Part shown: piece after piece, positions 1 to 10,354 of the stretch
How the letters are laid out: each line of letters starts with the position of its first letter
How positions within the stretch are numbered: the stretch's first letter is position 1
DNA from: Locusta migratoria
Taxonomy: Eukaryota > Arthropoda > Insecta > Orthoptera > Acrididae
Length of the DNA stretch: 64,000 nucleotides
Direction of reading: 5' to 3'
Assembly: GCA_026315105.1 (NCBI GenBank)
Contig: CM048748.1
Coordinates: 480,279,150-480,343,149 of the forward strand
Position numbers and translations under genes: made by a program
Notes under the pieces: generated by a model
Databases searched by the model: none
What the model saw: the letters and a program-made list of their open reading frames with translations, nothing else
Told to the model about the DNA's origin: nothing

Positions 1-574
1 ACGATTCAGTATTCGTCTGTAGCTTCTCTCATGTTTTGGTACGGATTCTTTATAGTTCACGTTTCATTCCCGTGTAAAGCTAAAACTCAGGCGAATGCGT
101 TCAGAAAGGACATCACAACATTTAAATTAGTTTTGGATGTCAACAAATTTCGCTTCTTCAGAAATACTTTTCTTCTCATACCCATTCTGTTTTTTATATC
201 TTGATTAAATCGGGAAACAAAAGTTATTTTGCAATCCAAACACCTCATGTCCTACTTTTATTGTCTCGTTACCTGATCTAATTCCTTTAGCATCTCCTGA
301 TTTTCTTCGACTACATTTCATTAACCTTGTTTTGCTCTTGTCAAGACACTAAACATTCCTTGAATTTCTCTTCCAGACCCTACCGCAAACGTTTTATTTC
401 TTCGCCCTGAACTTTAATTCCCCCTCCAGATTTTTCCTTGCATTCCTTCACATCTTGGTCAATTTACAGATTGAATAACATTGGGGAAAGACTACAACCC
501 TGTCTTACTGCCTTCCCAATTACTGCGTCCCTTTGGTACCATTCGATTCTATTGACGGCTGTCTGGTTTCTCAA
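1..574 (-). mobile_element. RTE-type LINE relic, reverse transcriptase to C-terminal part
   Basis: Read on the minus strand, the stretch around 494-517 gives the reverse transcriptase motif VRQGCSLSPMLFNL, immediately followed by a stop. Further along come remnants of the lysine-rich region after the catalytic domain. The same order occurs in the better-preserved plus-strand RTE copy at 4.25-6.7 kb. The element is dead: it has several stops and frame changes. It is interrupted at 575 by a minus-strand SINE and resumes at about 746. The left end runs off the window, so its 3' end is not visible. Confidence 0.8.
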
Positions 575-735
575 ATGTTCAAAATCTGTAAATCTATTGG
601 ACCAGACTACTATGGTCATCAGTCCCCAGACTTACAAACTACTTAGACTAAGTTACGCCAAGGAGCACACACACACACACACACACGCACACACACACAC
701 ACGCCTTAGGCCACGCAGCTACTTCCGCGCGGCTG
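575..735 (-). mobile_element. tRNA-derived SINE inserted in the RTE LINE
   Basis: On the minus strand this ends in the family's usual tail, with TTTGAACATTT-like and ACTGATGACCA-like blocks (575-625) and a TTTAAGTAGTTTGTAAG-like block. The tRNA-like head is badly eroded and part of it is a CA microsatellite (666-702). It splits the LINE. The flanks 559-573 and 731-745 resemble each other at about 13 of 15 positions, a plausible target-site duplication. Confidence 0.75.
666..703. repeat. (CA)n microsatellite
   Basis: About 18 CA units with one G interruption. It lies inside the SINE at the place where other copies carry a GT- or CA-rich segment between the tRNA-like head and the tail. Confidence 0.95.
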
Positions 736-745
736 TGTGCTTTTT

Positions 746-862
746 GTAAAACTTGTATATAACTTTTCGTTGCCTATACTTTATCCCTGCTGGCTTTCCA
801 CTCATCACGACCAAAAGCTTCTGTAAGTTTACGGAAGTTAAGAGTGTAGGTTTGCCTTTCGT
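746..862 (-). mobile_element. RTE-type LINE relic, continuation beyond the SINE
   Basis: This stretch continues the LINE that breaks at 574. Read in reverse it corresponds to the part of the reverse transcriptase just before the VRQGC motif (the GKAN-like and KAFD-like region), by comparison with the plus-strand copy near 5.78-5.92 kb. It fades out at about 862. Confidence 0.65.
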
Positions 863-1826
863 TAACCCGTCTTCAGATGACTGCGGGCTCAGGATCTCGA
901 CTCGACAGTGCCGCCGCCCGCCCCTCCTGCCCCGTCGGCACGTCGATGTCTTGCCCCCTCCCCCTATTTCCGTTAGAAGATCTGCAGAACGTCTTACCTG
1001 GGCAAGTTTGCGCTTGCTTCAGCTCGAGCTGAGTCGTCAGCCTACCAAGCTTCGTTATTTCACACTTTCCTTTCAAGCTTTAAATTCCTGCTCCCGTATC
1101 TGTTAAAAAACAGATTGGGTTTAAAAAAAGTACTTGCAGTCGGCCTCGAGTCTACTGCCTCTGACGGCGCGTAGTGCTGCCGCTAGGCACACGGCCGTTC
1201 CTGCTGGCTGCAGAGTAGTCACTGTCGGATATTCTGAATGTCCTTACACTGGATGCGTCTTTAATTTGTAGTTATAAGATATTTTAGCAAATATGACGCG
1301 TTTTCGATAAAGCTTTAACGCGTCAAAAACAAATATGAAGTGCGGATGTTGCCCTCATGGAGGCTTTGCGCATGCGCAAGGCGAGGTGTGCGGTAGCTCC
1401 AACGTCTAGCTTTGCGACCATTCGTGCGTAACCGCCAGAGCTCGGGTAGCCAGGAGCTGGCGTCTCTACCAACTCCAGTGCCAATGTTAAAAGCGGCGTT
1501 TCCCTCGCCACTGCCTGCCGCGGGAGCGTTTATATGCTGACTGCAAGGGGTTCAGAAGAGAATCTGAACCTCTGCCACGCATGCGCATTTCAACGCTGCG
1601 GCCACTGCTGCGTGCATTAAAGGGGCCGCGCTACGACTCGTATTCGCGCTGTCTCCGCGTCCTGAAATGATTCTCGTGCCATAAAACTACTTTGAATGTA
1701 GGTATAAAACGATCTGATAGAACAACGAAATGATGAATGATAGTTTAAAAACAGTTTTTATTCTATTTATTTATTTACTTTTTTCAAGAAGTATTTTTCC
1801 CCTGGGGGTTCACTAACCAGTGAAGA
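863..1826. other. Unassigned mixed-composition stretch
   Basis: No gene or element was recognised. It is fairly GC- and CpG-rich. The decamer-like sites GCGCATGCGC near 1,368 and GCATGCGC near 1,580 match the NRF1-type palindrome. Short open frames on both strands show no recognisable domain. Confidence 0.4.
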
Positions 1827-2040
1827 CATCTACATCTACGTAGATGCTCTGCAAATCATATTTTACTGCCTGGCAGAGGGTTCATTAACCACTTACATAA
1901 CCTTTCTCTACCGTTCCATTCTCTAATGGCGCGTCCGTTTTCGATTTTAATTCTCTTATTGTATTCGGATGGTCATGTCTCCCTATGTAGTTGGACGCTA
2001 GCAAAATGTTTTCGCCTTCAGAACTAAAAGTCTCCGCTTG
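1827..2040 (-). mobile_element. CR1-type LINE 3' end
   Basis: The minus-strand 3' end carries GCATCTACGTAGATGTAG-like terminal sequence, then the conserved block around TGCCAGGCAG and the stretch ATGACCATCC, as in the copies at 11.2 kb (minus) and 54.8 kb (plus). Only untranslated 3' sequence and a trace of coding sequence remain. Confidence 0.75.
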
Positions 2041-2084
2041 AAATGTCGCAGACAGACCTCGCCGCCACGAGTGACGTCGTTCTC

Positions 2085-2275
2085 CCTTTCCCGTAGCGGC
2101 CGCCCTCCCCCGCCCCCCGGCTCAGAACCTGCGCCCCTTTTGATTAGCGGCGCCTCGCGGCAGAATGGCCGCTAACGAACGGCCCGGCAATTAGCCGCCA
2201 CCTGCGCGGCGGGCGCCGGCCGGCGCTGATTGCCGGCATTTTCCGCGGCGAGGCGGGCGAGCGAGCGAAAGCGCG
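2085..2275. promoter_or_regulatory. CpG-rich island with ATTA/TAAT cores, possible regulatory DNA
   Basis: Very GC-rich, CpG-dense sequence interrupted by homeodomain-type cores (TGATTAGC near 2,140, GCAATTAGCC near 2,189). It does not resemble any repeat recognised here. An enhancer or promoter role is inference only; no transcript or TATA box was identified. Confidence 0.3.
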
Positions 2276-2511
2276 GGAAACAAATCCACGAGGAGGGAAA
2301 GGAAAGAAAAAAGAGGCAGAAAGTGCACTCGCCTGCACTCCAACGTCAGGCCTGCTCCCGTCGACTCGCTCTGAATGCATCCACCTGGCTGCCTGCCACA
2401 CTTCTGGAAATTTTCCTTTACATTTGTTACTAACTAGTTCATATTCCGTCTGCATATTACTACGCATTCGATTTCTTCAACGATTATATCAATTTATACT
2501 GCTGACTCACT

Positions 2512-2539
2512 AAAAAAAAAAAAAAAAAAAAAAAAAAAA
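2512..2539 (+). repeat. Poly(A) tract, 28 A
   Basis: Uninterrupted A run upstream of the SINE at 2.6 kb. It may be the tail of an unrecognised retroposed insert on the left, but no matching body was identified. Confidence 0.9.
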
Positions 2540-2607
2540 GAAATTCTTGTCTTGCCTTATGCTTTATCCAGTTGAGTGTAGTTTCCTCGTGGGAACTTGA
2601 GGAATAG

Positions 2608-2755
2608 GTGCCGCGGTGGAGGGCCGAGCGCTCTAAGCAGCCTAGCTGCGGAGCGCGCCCCTGCTGCCCGTCTGAGGTTCGAGTCCTCCCTCGTGTATTT
2701 GTTTTCCTTAGCATAAGTTACTTTAAGTAATTTGCAAGTCCAGACATTTGAACTA
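2608..2755 (+). mobile_element. tRNA-derived SINE
   Basis: The polymerase III B box GGTTCGAGTCC lies at 2,676-2,686 and a degenerate A-box region near 2,620. The tail TAAGTTACTTTAAGTAATTT leads to the terminal ACATTTGAAC. The ACTGATGACC block of longer family members is deleted. Confidence 0.8.
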
Positions 2756-2889
2756 AAACGTAACAATATTTTTTTTCCTAGTGATACAGTGTTAGCATTG
2801 GCAGAACATCGCGACAATTTTCTCTAATGTCAACACTCAACTGTAACACAATAAACAGGCCTAACAGTATTATATTCTGCGTGACCTCT

Positions 2890-2992
2890 GGCATCGTGCT
2901 ACGAATTGGGTGACCAAACCCGCCCGAGGTCCGAGTCCCAGAGGTTCTCGAACCAGAACGGGACTCGAACCCGGGCGACCGTAGCACATTGG
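2890..2992 (-). mobile_element. tRNA-like SINE fragment (second family)
   Basis: Read in reverse, this contains a clear B box GGGTTCGAGTCCCG (near 2,960-2,975), but no convincing A box and no cloverleaf. It resembles the plus-strand fragment at 18.9-19.07 kb. It is a retroposon fragment rather than a functional tRNA gene. Confidence 0.45.
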
Positions 2993-2999
2993 TCGAATA

Positions 3000-4020
3000 G
3001 ATTAATTAACAAACATTTCAACGTCTGAGTACTATAGTACGGACAGCTGAGCAGCATTGAAATAAAGAGAAGGGAAGACGTGTTGTGATTCTCTCTGTGA
3101 GCGTCGTTTTGTTATGGCGAGATGCCATCGAAGAGAAGGACTCTTTTCACAGGTTTTGGAATTTCCTTTTGTTAACAGCGTTGAAAATAACATGAATGAG
3201 GTGTTTTGTGTTATTTGCAACTCTACATTCTCAATCGACATTACGGTACAAATCATATTCAAAACCATTAAAACTAAGAAGCGCTCGGAAGCAGATTTTG
3301 CGAGAGGGTCTAGCAAAACAGTAGATTAGTGTTTTACCAACAGGTGTAATGCCGCAGGAGGCTAAAGAGAAACATGAATGCAATTTGGGCGCAAGACCGG
3401 AATCGCACGCAGAACGACAAGCTGAAAGCTGTAACCACGGTAAAACATGTCAGCGACAAGTGTAGGGATTTTGCTCCTTTAAAAAAATCTTTTTAGACCA
3501 CATCAATTTATTAACATTCAGCAACCTTACTCTTCAAGTGTGCATACTCGTATTTACTTCTCACTATAACTATCCTGCAGACGAAATTATTTCTCCCAGT
3601 GCCAGGCCAAACTCTACAAAAAATAAATAAAAATTAAAAAGTAATAATAATAATAATAAGCCGCATCGTATCGGTAGAGCGCATTGAGGCGCTATGCGAC
3701 GATGTTGAAATTTATAATTTTCTAAACGAAATATGTTAAAGTTTTAGTTTATGATTGTAACAATCGAGGAATAAAAGTAAACACTGAAGAAGTGGAAAAC
3801 AAGTCCTTTATTTTTGTTACATCAAAACAGTTCAGAGTTTTTCAAAAGAAATCCTCTTTTATTCCTAATTTCCCTGCCACAGTCAACACAATAATTATCT
3901 AAATGGCGGCAAGTATCCTGATCTATGACGGATAGACGCAGCACCGCATGACTGTGACCGCAGCGGCCAAGATGGCCGGAACAGAATCAAAAGGCATCCA
4001 AGCGAAGTGGCAGATCGTGC
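3000..4020. other. AT-rich stretch without recognised gene
   Basis: No domain-bearing frame was found. An ATA/ATAATA run lies near 3,640-3,660. Small frames at 3.03-3.33 kb overlap on both strands and show no recognisable domain. Confidence 0.4.
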
Positions 4021-4027
4021 AGCTACT

Positions 4028-4248
4028 CAGATATTGGACTACCAGGCCCCCAGACCTCAGCCCGTGCGATTATTGGCTGTGGGGTTACCTGAAGTCGCAA
4101 GTGTACCGTGATCGACCGACATATCTAGGGATGCTGGGATGCTGAAAGACAACATCCGATGCCAATCCCCACCGGACATGCTTCACAGTGCTGCTCACAA
4201 CATTATTCCTCGACAACAGCTATTGTACTCCACCCCATGAACCACAGA
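4028..4248 (+). mobile_element. mariner/Tc1-type transposase C-terminal fragment
   Basis: The frame near 4,040-4,135 contains PPDLSPCDYWLWGYLKSQVY, the region around the last catalytic aspartate of mariner-like DDE transposases (PDLxPCDxxLWG). After a frame change the downstream DNA can still be read as the helical C-terminus (LKDNIRCQ, then PDMLHSAAHN). The N-terminal two thirds are absent. The RTE LINE 5' end follows directly. Confidence 0.75.
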
Positions 4249-6709
4249 CATTGCCGAGGTGGGGTGGCTTGCGTGCCTCAACGATACAAATAGTCGTATC
4301 GTAGGTGCAACCACAGTGGAGGGGTATCTGTGGAGAGGCCAGACAAACGTGTGGTTCCTGAAGAGAGGCCCTTTTTAGTAGTTACAGGGGCAACAGTCTG
4401 GATGATTGACTGAGCTCGCCTTGTAACATCAGCTAATGTGTTTTTTCCACACAGTTACTGCGAACGGCTAAAAGCAAGAGGAAACTAAAGCCTTTACTTT
4501 TCCGATGACATGCAGCAAAATATGATTATGTCATGCTCTCGGGTAAAATATTCCGGACGTAAAATAGTCCCCCATTCGGATTTCCGGGCGGGGACTACTC
4601 AGGAGGATGTTGTCATCAGGAAAGACAATACTGGCATTCTACGGATCGGAACGTGGAATGTTACATCCCTTAACCGGGTAGGAAAATTAGAATATTTAAA
4701 AAGGGAAATGGATAGGTTGAAGTTAGATATAGTGGGCATTAGTGAAGTTCGGTGGCAGGATGAACAGAATTTCTGGTCAGGTGACTACAGGGTTGTAAAT
4801 ACAAAATCAGTTTGGGGTATCACAGGAGTAGGACTGATAATGAGTAAGAAAATAGGAATGCTGGTAAACTACCATGAGCAGCACAGTGATCGCATTATGA
4901 TTGTCATGATAGGTACGAAGCCAACACCAACAACAGTAGTACAGGTTTATATACCAACTAGCTCTGCCGATGATGAGGAGATCGAAGAAATATATGAGGA
5001 GTTAAAGGAAATTATTCAGACAATTAACGCGGAGGAAAACTTAATTGTAATGGGAGACGGGAATTCGGTTGTAGGAAGAGAAGGAAAAATAGTAGGTGAA
5101 TATGGACTGGGCAGAAGGAATGAAGAGGAAGTCGCCTGTAGAAAAATGTATAAGAAGGGGAAAAGTAGGTACAGCCTACAGGAAAATAAAAGAGACATTT
5201 GGGGACAAGAAAAACAGCTCTACAAATATGAAGAACTCAGATGGCAAACCAGTTCTCAGCAAAGAAGGAAAACCTGAAAGGTGAAAAGAGTACATAGAGG
5301 AGCTCTAGAAAGGAATTGAACTTACTGACAATGTGGTAGGAAGGGTAGAGGAAGTACATCAAGATGAAACAGTAGATACTATACTGAGAAATGCATTTGA
5401 CAGAGCCCTGAAAGACCTAGGTCGGAACAAGGCCCCATGAGTAGATGACGTACCCTCAGAGCTACTAAAGTCTCTGGGAGTGCCAGCCATGACAAAACTA
5501 TTTGAACTGGTGTATAGTATGTATGAGACAGGCGAAATACCCCGAGACTTTAAGAAAAATGTAATAATCCCCATTCCAAAGAAATCAGGCGCAGACAGGT
5601 GTGAAAATTACAGAACCATCAGTTTGATAAGTCATGGTTGCAAAATACTAACATGAATTACCTACAGGCGAATGGAAAAGCTGGTAGAAGCTGACCTCGG
5701 GGAAGATCAGTTTGGATTCAGGAGGAACGTAGGAACCCGGGACAGAATACTCACTTTACGACTTTTCTTAGAAGATAAATTAAGGAAAGGCAAACCAACA
5801 TTTTTAGCTCTTGTAGATTTAGAGAAAGCTTTTGACAATGTTGACTGGAATACACTCTTTCAAATTCTGAAGTCAGCAGGGGTAAAATACAATTTACAAC
5901 TTGTACAAGACCGCAGTTATTAGACTCGAAGGGCATGAAAGGCAATCATTAGTTGGGAAGGGAGTATGACAGGGTTGTAGCCTTTCTACAATGTTATTCA
6001 ATTTGTACATCGAGCAGGCGGAGAAGGAAAGCAAGAAAAAAATTGGAATAGGGATTACAGTTCAGGGTGAATAAATAAAAACATTGAGTTTTGCTGATGA
6101 CATTGTAATTCTGACAGAGACAGCAAAAGACCTGGAAGAGCAGTTGAATGGAATGGACAGTGTGTTGAATAGAGCGTATAAAATTAACATTAACAAGAGC
6201 AAAACAAAGATAATGGAATGCAGTCTTAGAAAATCAGGCGATTCTGAAGGAATTAGATTAGGTAACAAAACAAATAACATATGGCGGTCGCAGTACAGAG
6301 GATATAAAATGCAGAATGGCAATGGGAAGAAAAGCATTTTTGAAAAAGAGAAACTTGGTAACATCGAATATTAATTTAAGTGTAAGGAAGTCTTCTCTGA
6401 AGGCATTTGTGTAGAGTATTGCCTTGTACGGGAGTGAAACATGGACGATAAACAGAGTGGACAGTAAGAGAATAGAGGCTTTTGAAATGTGGTGCTATAG
6501 AAGAGTACTGAAGATTAGATGGGTTGATCGCATCACGAATGAAGAGGTACTAAACAGACTTGGCGAGAAAAGGAATTTTTGGCATACCTTGACCAAAAGA
6601 AGGAATCGCTTGGTAGGAAACATTCTTAGACATCGAGGAATCATAAATTTAACATTGGAAGGAAGTGTGTGGAGTAAAAATCGCAGAGGAGGACCAAGAG
6701 ACGCATATA
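4249..6709 (+). mobile_element. RTE-clade LINE, near full length, frame-broken
   Basis: From about 4,249 there is an untranslated leader (GTGGGGTGGCTTGCGTGCC region). An apurinic-type endonuclease domain starts near 4,640 (RIGTWNVTSLNRVGKLEYLK, then DIVGISEVRW, then a GDGN box that in active elements is GDFN). The reverse transcriptase follows: IPIPKKSGADRCENYRTISL near 5,570, QFGFRRNVGTRDRI near 5,708, LVDLEKAFDNVDW near 5,810, FADDIVIL near 6,092 and the C-terminal YGSETWTINR...EAFEMWCYRR near 6,425. The catalytic FADD is preserved, but there are several stops and frame shifts (for example near 5,275 and 5,923), and roughly 250 codons between endonuclease and reverse transcriptase are damaged or lost. 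Such elements copy themselves by target-primed reverse transcription; this copy cannot. The 3' end joins another dispersed repeat at 6,710. Confidence 0.9.
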
Positions 6710-6838
6710 TTGAACTTTTTTTGTTCTAATGAAACCTTATGTCATTCCAAGCAGGAGTGTCAATTTTTCCCTCTCTATCTACATTATGCCGTGATTTATT
6801 AAGTTTTCAAATGTATAGTGACTTTTGTCACACGGTAC
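6710..6838 (+). repeat. Dispersed repeat, copy 1
   Basis: This stretch is clearly similar and co-oriented to 25,026-25,160. Shared blocks include TTGAAC followed by a T run, CATGTCATCC-like and GTGATTTATTAAGTTTTCAA. The right end reads CACACGGTA here and CACCCGGTA in the other copy. The family is unknown; the ends suggest a DNA-transposon or retroelement terminus. Confidence 0.7.
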
Positions 6839-7525
6839 AAAAGGTTTCATCTGTTGCTAACAGTTATAATGACAATAAGTAGAACTTATAGTTGGTGTTG
6901 GTGTGTTTTCATTTTATACTGTAAGAAAGAATGTATGTCATTCAAGAAGAAAAGCCATACTTCGTGGAGAATAGTTGGTGTTGTCAGTAAGTCCCTTCTG
7001 TTTGGTTTAGTTATGACATAGTCCAAAGGTTATGCATCTTCTACATAGTGCCTTATATTTTGACCATGTTTTTGTTTTTACTATTGTCTTTTTACAACAT
7101 CCAGTGTCCTTTCACTGCTTGTCTCACAGTGTCCTATCACTGTTGGCACATATTGCTATTAACTAACTGTTTGTTGCATGCTATCTTTGTTAATATTTTC
7201 ACTATTTCGTTCCTCTGTGATGCTGCAATATCCACGGCAGTGTCCATCATTGCAATTTATCTTAATACTACAGAGCTGTCCTTCATGACTATGTCTTTGG
7301 GGCTTGACTTATATCTAAGGCAGTGTCCTTACATTTATGGTACTTTTATTCTATATTCTGTGTGTAACCTATAGTTGGCCATTTATATTTCTTTAATGTT
7401 TGATAAAATGGTTGTTTATACTCTGGAGAGGGCGTAAGGCGTGGCCAACTGACGTAAAACATTTTTATTATTATTATTGAATCCATCGTTACTGGTGTAA
7501 CCGGTACTGCCGCTGGTGAAATGTA
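6839..7525. other. AT-rich stretch without recognised gene
   Basis: A 108-codon frame at 7,048-7,374 encodes hydrophobic, cysteine-rich low-complexity sequence. It looks like chance translation of AT-rich DNA in which an AGTGTCCT-TCACTG phrase recurs. No domain was recognised. Confidence 0.4.
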
Positions 7526-7847
7526 TGTAGGAAGTAGGATACCATCAGCCGTATGTTCAACAGAAACATCTGTTCTTTCGCTATCAGTTGCGTCAGGTCC
7601 CTACATCGGAGTATTAAATCTATTAAATAGGGATCGGAACTGGTTGCGTGGATTTCTAGCTCTCAGTAGGAACCAACAACAACAACGACTAGAGCTATAA
7701 ATTCACGCAAGCAGTTTCGATTCCTACTTAATGGATATAATACTCCGATGTAGGGACCTGAAGATGGCATAATAAAGTGCCGAAACTGGAAGATAAGGAA
7801 TAAATGTTTCTGTTAAACATACGCCTGTTGGTATCCTACTTCCTACA
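7526..7847. mobile_element. Large palindrome, probable Penelope-like terminal repeat pair
   Basis: The left arm (7,526-7,663) and right arm (7,691-7,847) are inverted copies of one another, from the outer TGTAGGAAGTAGGATACC to the inner AGAGCTA. The spacer is about 27 bp and contains a CAA-rich run. Each arm keeps part of a hammerhead-like core. Penelope-like elements are known to carry such ribozymes in their terminal repeats and to leave inverted partial copies, so a two-ended remnant of that class is the best explanation. No coding sequence lies between the arms. Confidence 0.65.
7711..7789 (+). ncRNA. Hammerhead-ribozyme-like motif
   Basis: The conserved order is present: GCAGT at 7,711-7,715 can pair with ACTG after GAA at 7,782-7,789 (stem III). 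TTCCTAC at 7,721-7,727 pairs with GTAGGGA at 7,750-7,756 with one G-U (stem I). CTGAAGA at 7,758-7,764 matches the CUGANGA core, and TGGCA/TGCC (765-769/778-781) forms stem II before GAAA. The cleavage site would follow GTT. The extra nucleotides at the base of stem I may impair activity. Confidence 0.45.
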
Positions 7848-8064
7848 TTAAACATTATTGTTCCTGACCACACTGGGAGGCACCGTGACGTTTGCCTTTC
7901 AGCTGATCAATGTTGCTAGCAAGAATGTAGTTTGTTAATGTAAAAACAAGTCATATCCCCACCCAGAGAATAGAAGTGGTGACAGGGCTGTAACGTGGTT
8001 CGCTAGAGGACACGGGGAGGTGGAAAGCCACAAATTGGATTGGTAGAACATATCAGTGGCCAAT

Positions 8065-8072
8065 GGTAAGTA
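8065..8072 (+). repeat. 8-bp target-site duplication, left copy
   Basis: GGTAAGTA directly precedes the element's CAGTGGCGTAGCT terminus and is repeated exactly at 10,347-10,354. An 8-bp duplication is the hallmark of hAT transposition. Confidence 0.9.
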
Positions 8073-10346
8073 CAGTGGCGTAGCTATCATAGGGCTAGGC
8101 GGGGCAGTGCCCCGGGGGCCCCGAGATCAAGGGGCCCCCCGGCCACTGTGAGCAACGTCCGGAAAAAGTTACATTACAGCGTCGTTTTTTTTTTTTTTTT
8201 TTAATTTTATTTTATGTTTTATTTTATTTATTTTTTACCTTCCCGCCCTATCGTCAATCAATCCCCCTCCTGTCAAACTAAGCTTCCCACAGTAGCCGCA
8301 CTGGGCCACAGGGTGACGGAACATTGCTCCTAGTGTGCCCTTTGGACAGGCCAAGCCGACAGTCGCTGAGTACAACAGTCGGTACACTCCAGTCGGCAGA
8401 AGTAGCTGCAGCATCAAAGCTGTTCACAGCAACAGCTGCGACTTCCAAGTGTTGCGGCGTGCCGCTCTGCGCAATGTGAAGGATCGCGCGACTCCAAATA
8501 CTGTATAAATACATTTACTGTACAGTACTTCTTATTGGCAAGTAGAAGTGTACAATTCGATTATACGAATAATCGGGTTTCCGAACATCCATGTCCCCCA
8601 ATTAGACTTCGGATAATCGACGTTCTACTGTATATAATATTTTATCTGAATGAAGGATTTTTTACTTTAACTTTTTGAACACTGCCAACAAACTTCAAAC
8701 GCACGAAGTGAAATCCAAAACTTATTCTCATCTCAGATTATAAACATATAAAGGTATTGCTTGTCCGCTAAGACGTGCATCCTGCTACTTGCTGAATTAC
8801 TAGCAGTGTGTGACAATACTGTTCATGGTTTGATTCGCGGCAGGGGCCATATTTTCGTGGTTGAGTAAAACTTCATTGTTCATTTTTACTAGCTTCTGCC
8901 TGCGACTTCATTCACCTACTATGGAGCAACTTCGAAAACTATTCCATGGTAGTTTTATCTGTATGCCCTACCCAGGCCCAACTCAATCCCTCTCCAAAAT
9001 TTCATCCAAATCCACCGAGTAGTTTCTGCTTGAAAGCATAATTAACTTTCACGGTTATATTAAAGATTACGATTAAATATTATCTGCTGCGTGACACTCA
9101 GTAATTTACTTAAGAGTATTTAGGTTTGCCATATTATGTCTTGCAGTAAGCGGTAAGGACCTGATGAAGTAGTACTCCGTATGTATAGTTCATAGGCGCC
9201 GATTACGGGTATGCTCGGTCGCTCAAGCATACCCCAAAATTTGAGTGGGTATGCTCGGCATACCCCTCTGAAAATGTTGGTATTATTTTTTCTTTACGTT
9301 ATATTTCTTGATTGTAATTAAATTCGACTCTCTCATTCCATTGATGGGCGGCTGGCTTTTGTAATACACTGCTGTAAAAAGATTATCTAAAACAAACAGG
9401 TAATTGAATTTGTATGCATTCATGTTGACATGTGAGTGAAGTGATCATTTTCTAAATAGCCCGAATGTTAATGGAATGCTGCTTGTAAGTTCAATATCGT
9501 AAACTGAAGGCAGTAACCTTTAATTGTTCCATTAAATAACTAGAAATGAAGTGGGTTTGGTACGATACGATGAAAATGTGTATCCTACTAATTTAAAGTT
9601 TATGTATTCTCTTAGAAGTCAATTGTCTTCAAGGAATCGTGCTAGTGTTAAGTCGTGACATTTTTCATCCTGTTTACAGAATTGGTGTGTGATGTAACAA
9701 TGGGTTGTAAACGTATTGGTATCGACAGACATGGTATGACAGCAGAAGTGGTTATGAACTATTTTCGTAATACCGTATAGAAAATAAATCTGCAGAAGAA
9801 AGAAGGCAGGAAGACCATCCGATGTTAGTTTTTGCGATAATGAACACAGTATTCACAATACAGGCACATCATTATCTGATATGCATGTCTCAGAAGACGA
9901 AAACTCTGAAAATGACTTCAGTAGTTACTGCAACGGGAAAACAGGTTCAAATGGTCGCAAAAGCCGCCCAGTAGTTCTAAAACGTGAAATGGAAATTAAT
10001 GGCTGTTAATTTCTTTACTGTATATTAAAAAATTATTTTTCTCCTTTCAGAGATTAAAATGGTCCTAAATTAACACCATGTGAAGTAAAAAAGAAAAATA
10101 CTAATAAAATAAAACAAAATTATTGCTTTACCTTTGTACCTGGAATTGGAAAAATATAATAAAGATTTTTTTTAGAAATACCGGTCGGGCGGGGGGGGGG
10201 GCTGCAGGCCAGCAACCACCTCCCTCATTGGAAACGGCACTGATCATACGCAAAAATTTTCAAAAGTTGGCACCTGTTTTATAGTTTAGAGAGGGCCCAA
10301 ATGTCATTTTTGCCCCGGGGCCCTTGGTGACACAGCTACGCCACTG
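8073..10346. mobile_element. hAT-type DNA transposon, 2.27 kb, non-autonomous
   Basis: The left end CAGTGGCGTAGCT (8,073-8,085) and right end AGCTACGCCACTG (10,334-10,346) form a perfect 13-bp terminal inverted repeat, followed inward on both sides by GGGGCCC-rich subterminal DNA. Perfect 8-bp duplications flank it. This terminus type belongs to hAT elements. No hAT transposase frame was recognised inside; the interior has a T-rich run (8,187-8,245), AT-rich DNA and apparently a second, nested insert beginning near 9,191. Interior frames at 8.2-8.5 kb carry no transposase motif. Confidence 0.85.
9191..10242. mobile_element. Possible nested insert within the hAT element
   Basis: The left boundary CATAGGCGCCGATTAC and the inverse of the right boundary, CAGTGCCGTTTCC, are weakly alike. 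The left end carries an internal hairpin of GGTATGCTCG and CATACCCC blocks. An 11-G run lies at 10,191-10,201. Some of the interior (9,690-9,990) has a coding-like look but no recognisable domain, and no target duplication is visible. Confidence 0.3.
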
Positions 10347-10354
10347 GGTAAGTA
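10347..10354 (+). repeat. 8-bp target-site duplication, right copy
   Basis: Exact repeat of GGTAAGTA at 8,065-8,072. Confidence 0.9.

Noticed and set aside
7048..7374. Hydrophobic 108-codon frame as a membrane protein
   Set aside because: AT-rich DNA with repeated short phrases gives Leu/Ile/Phe-rich frames; no homologous pattern, start context or splice support.
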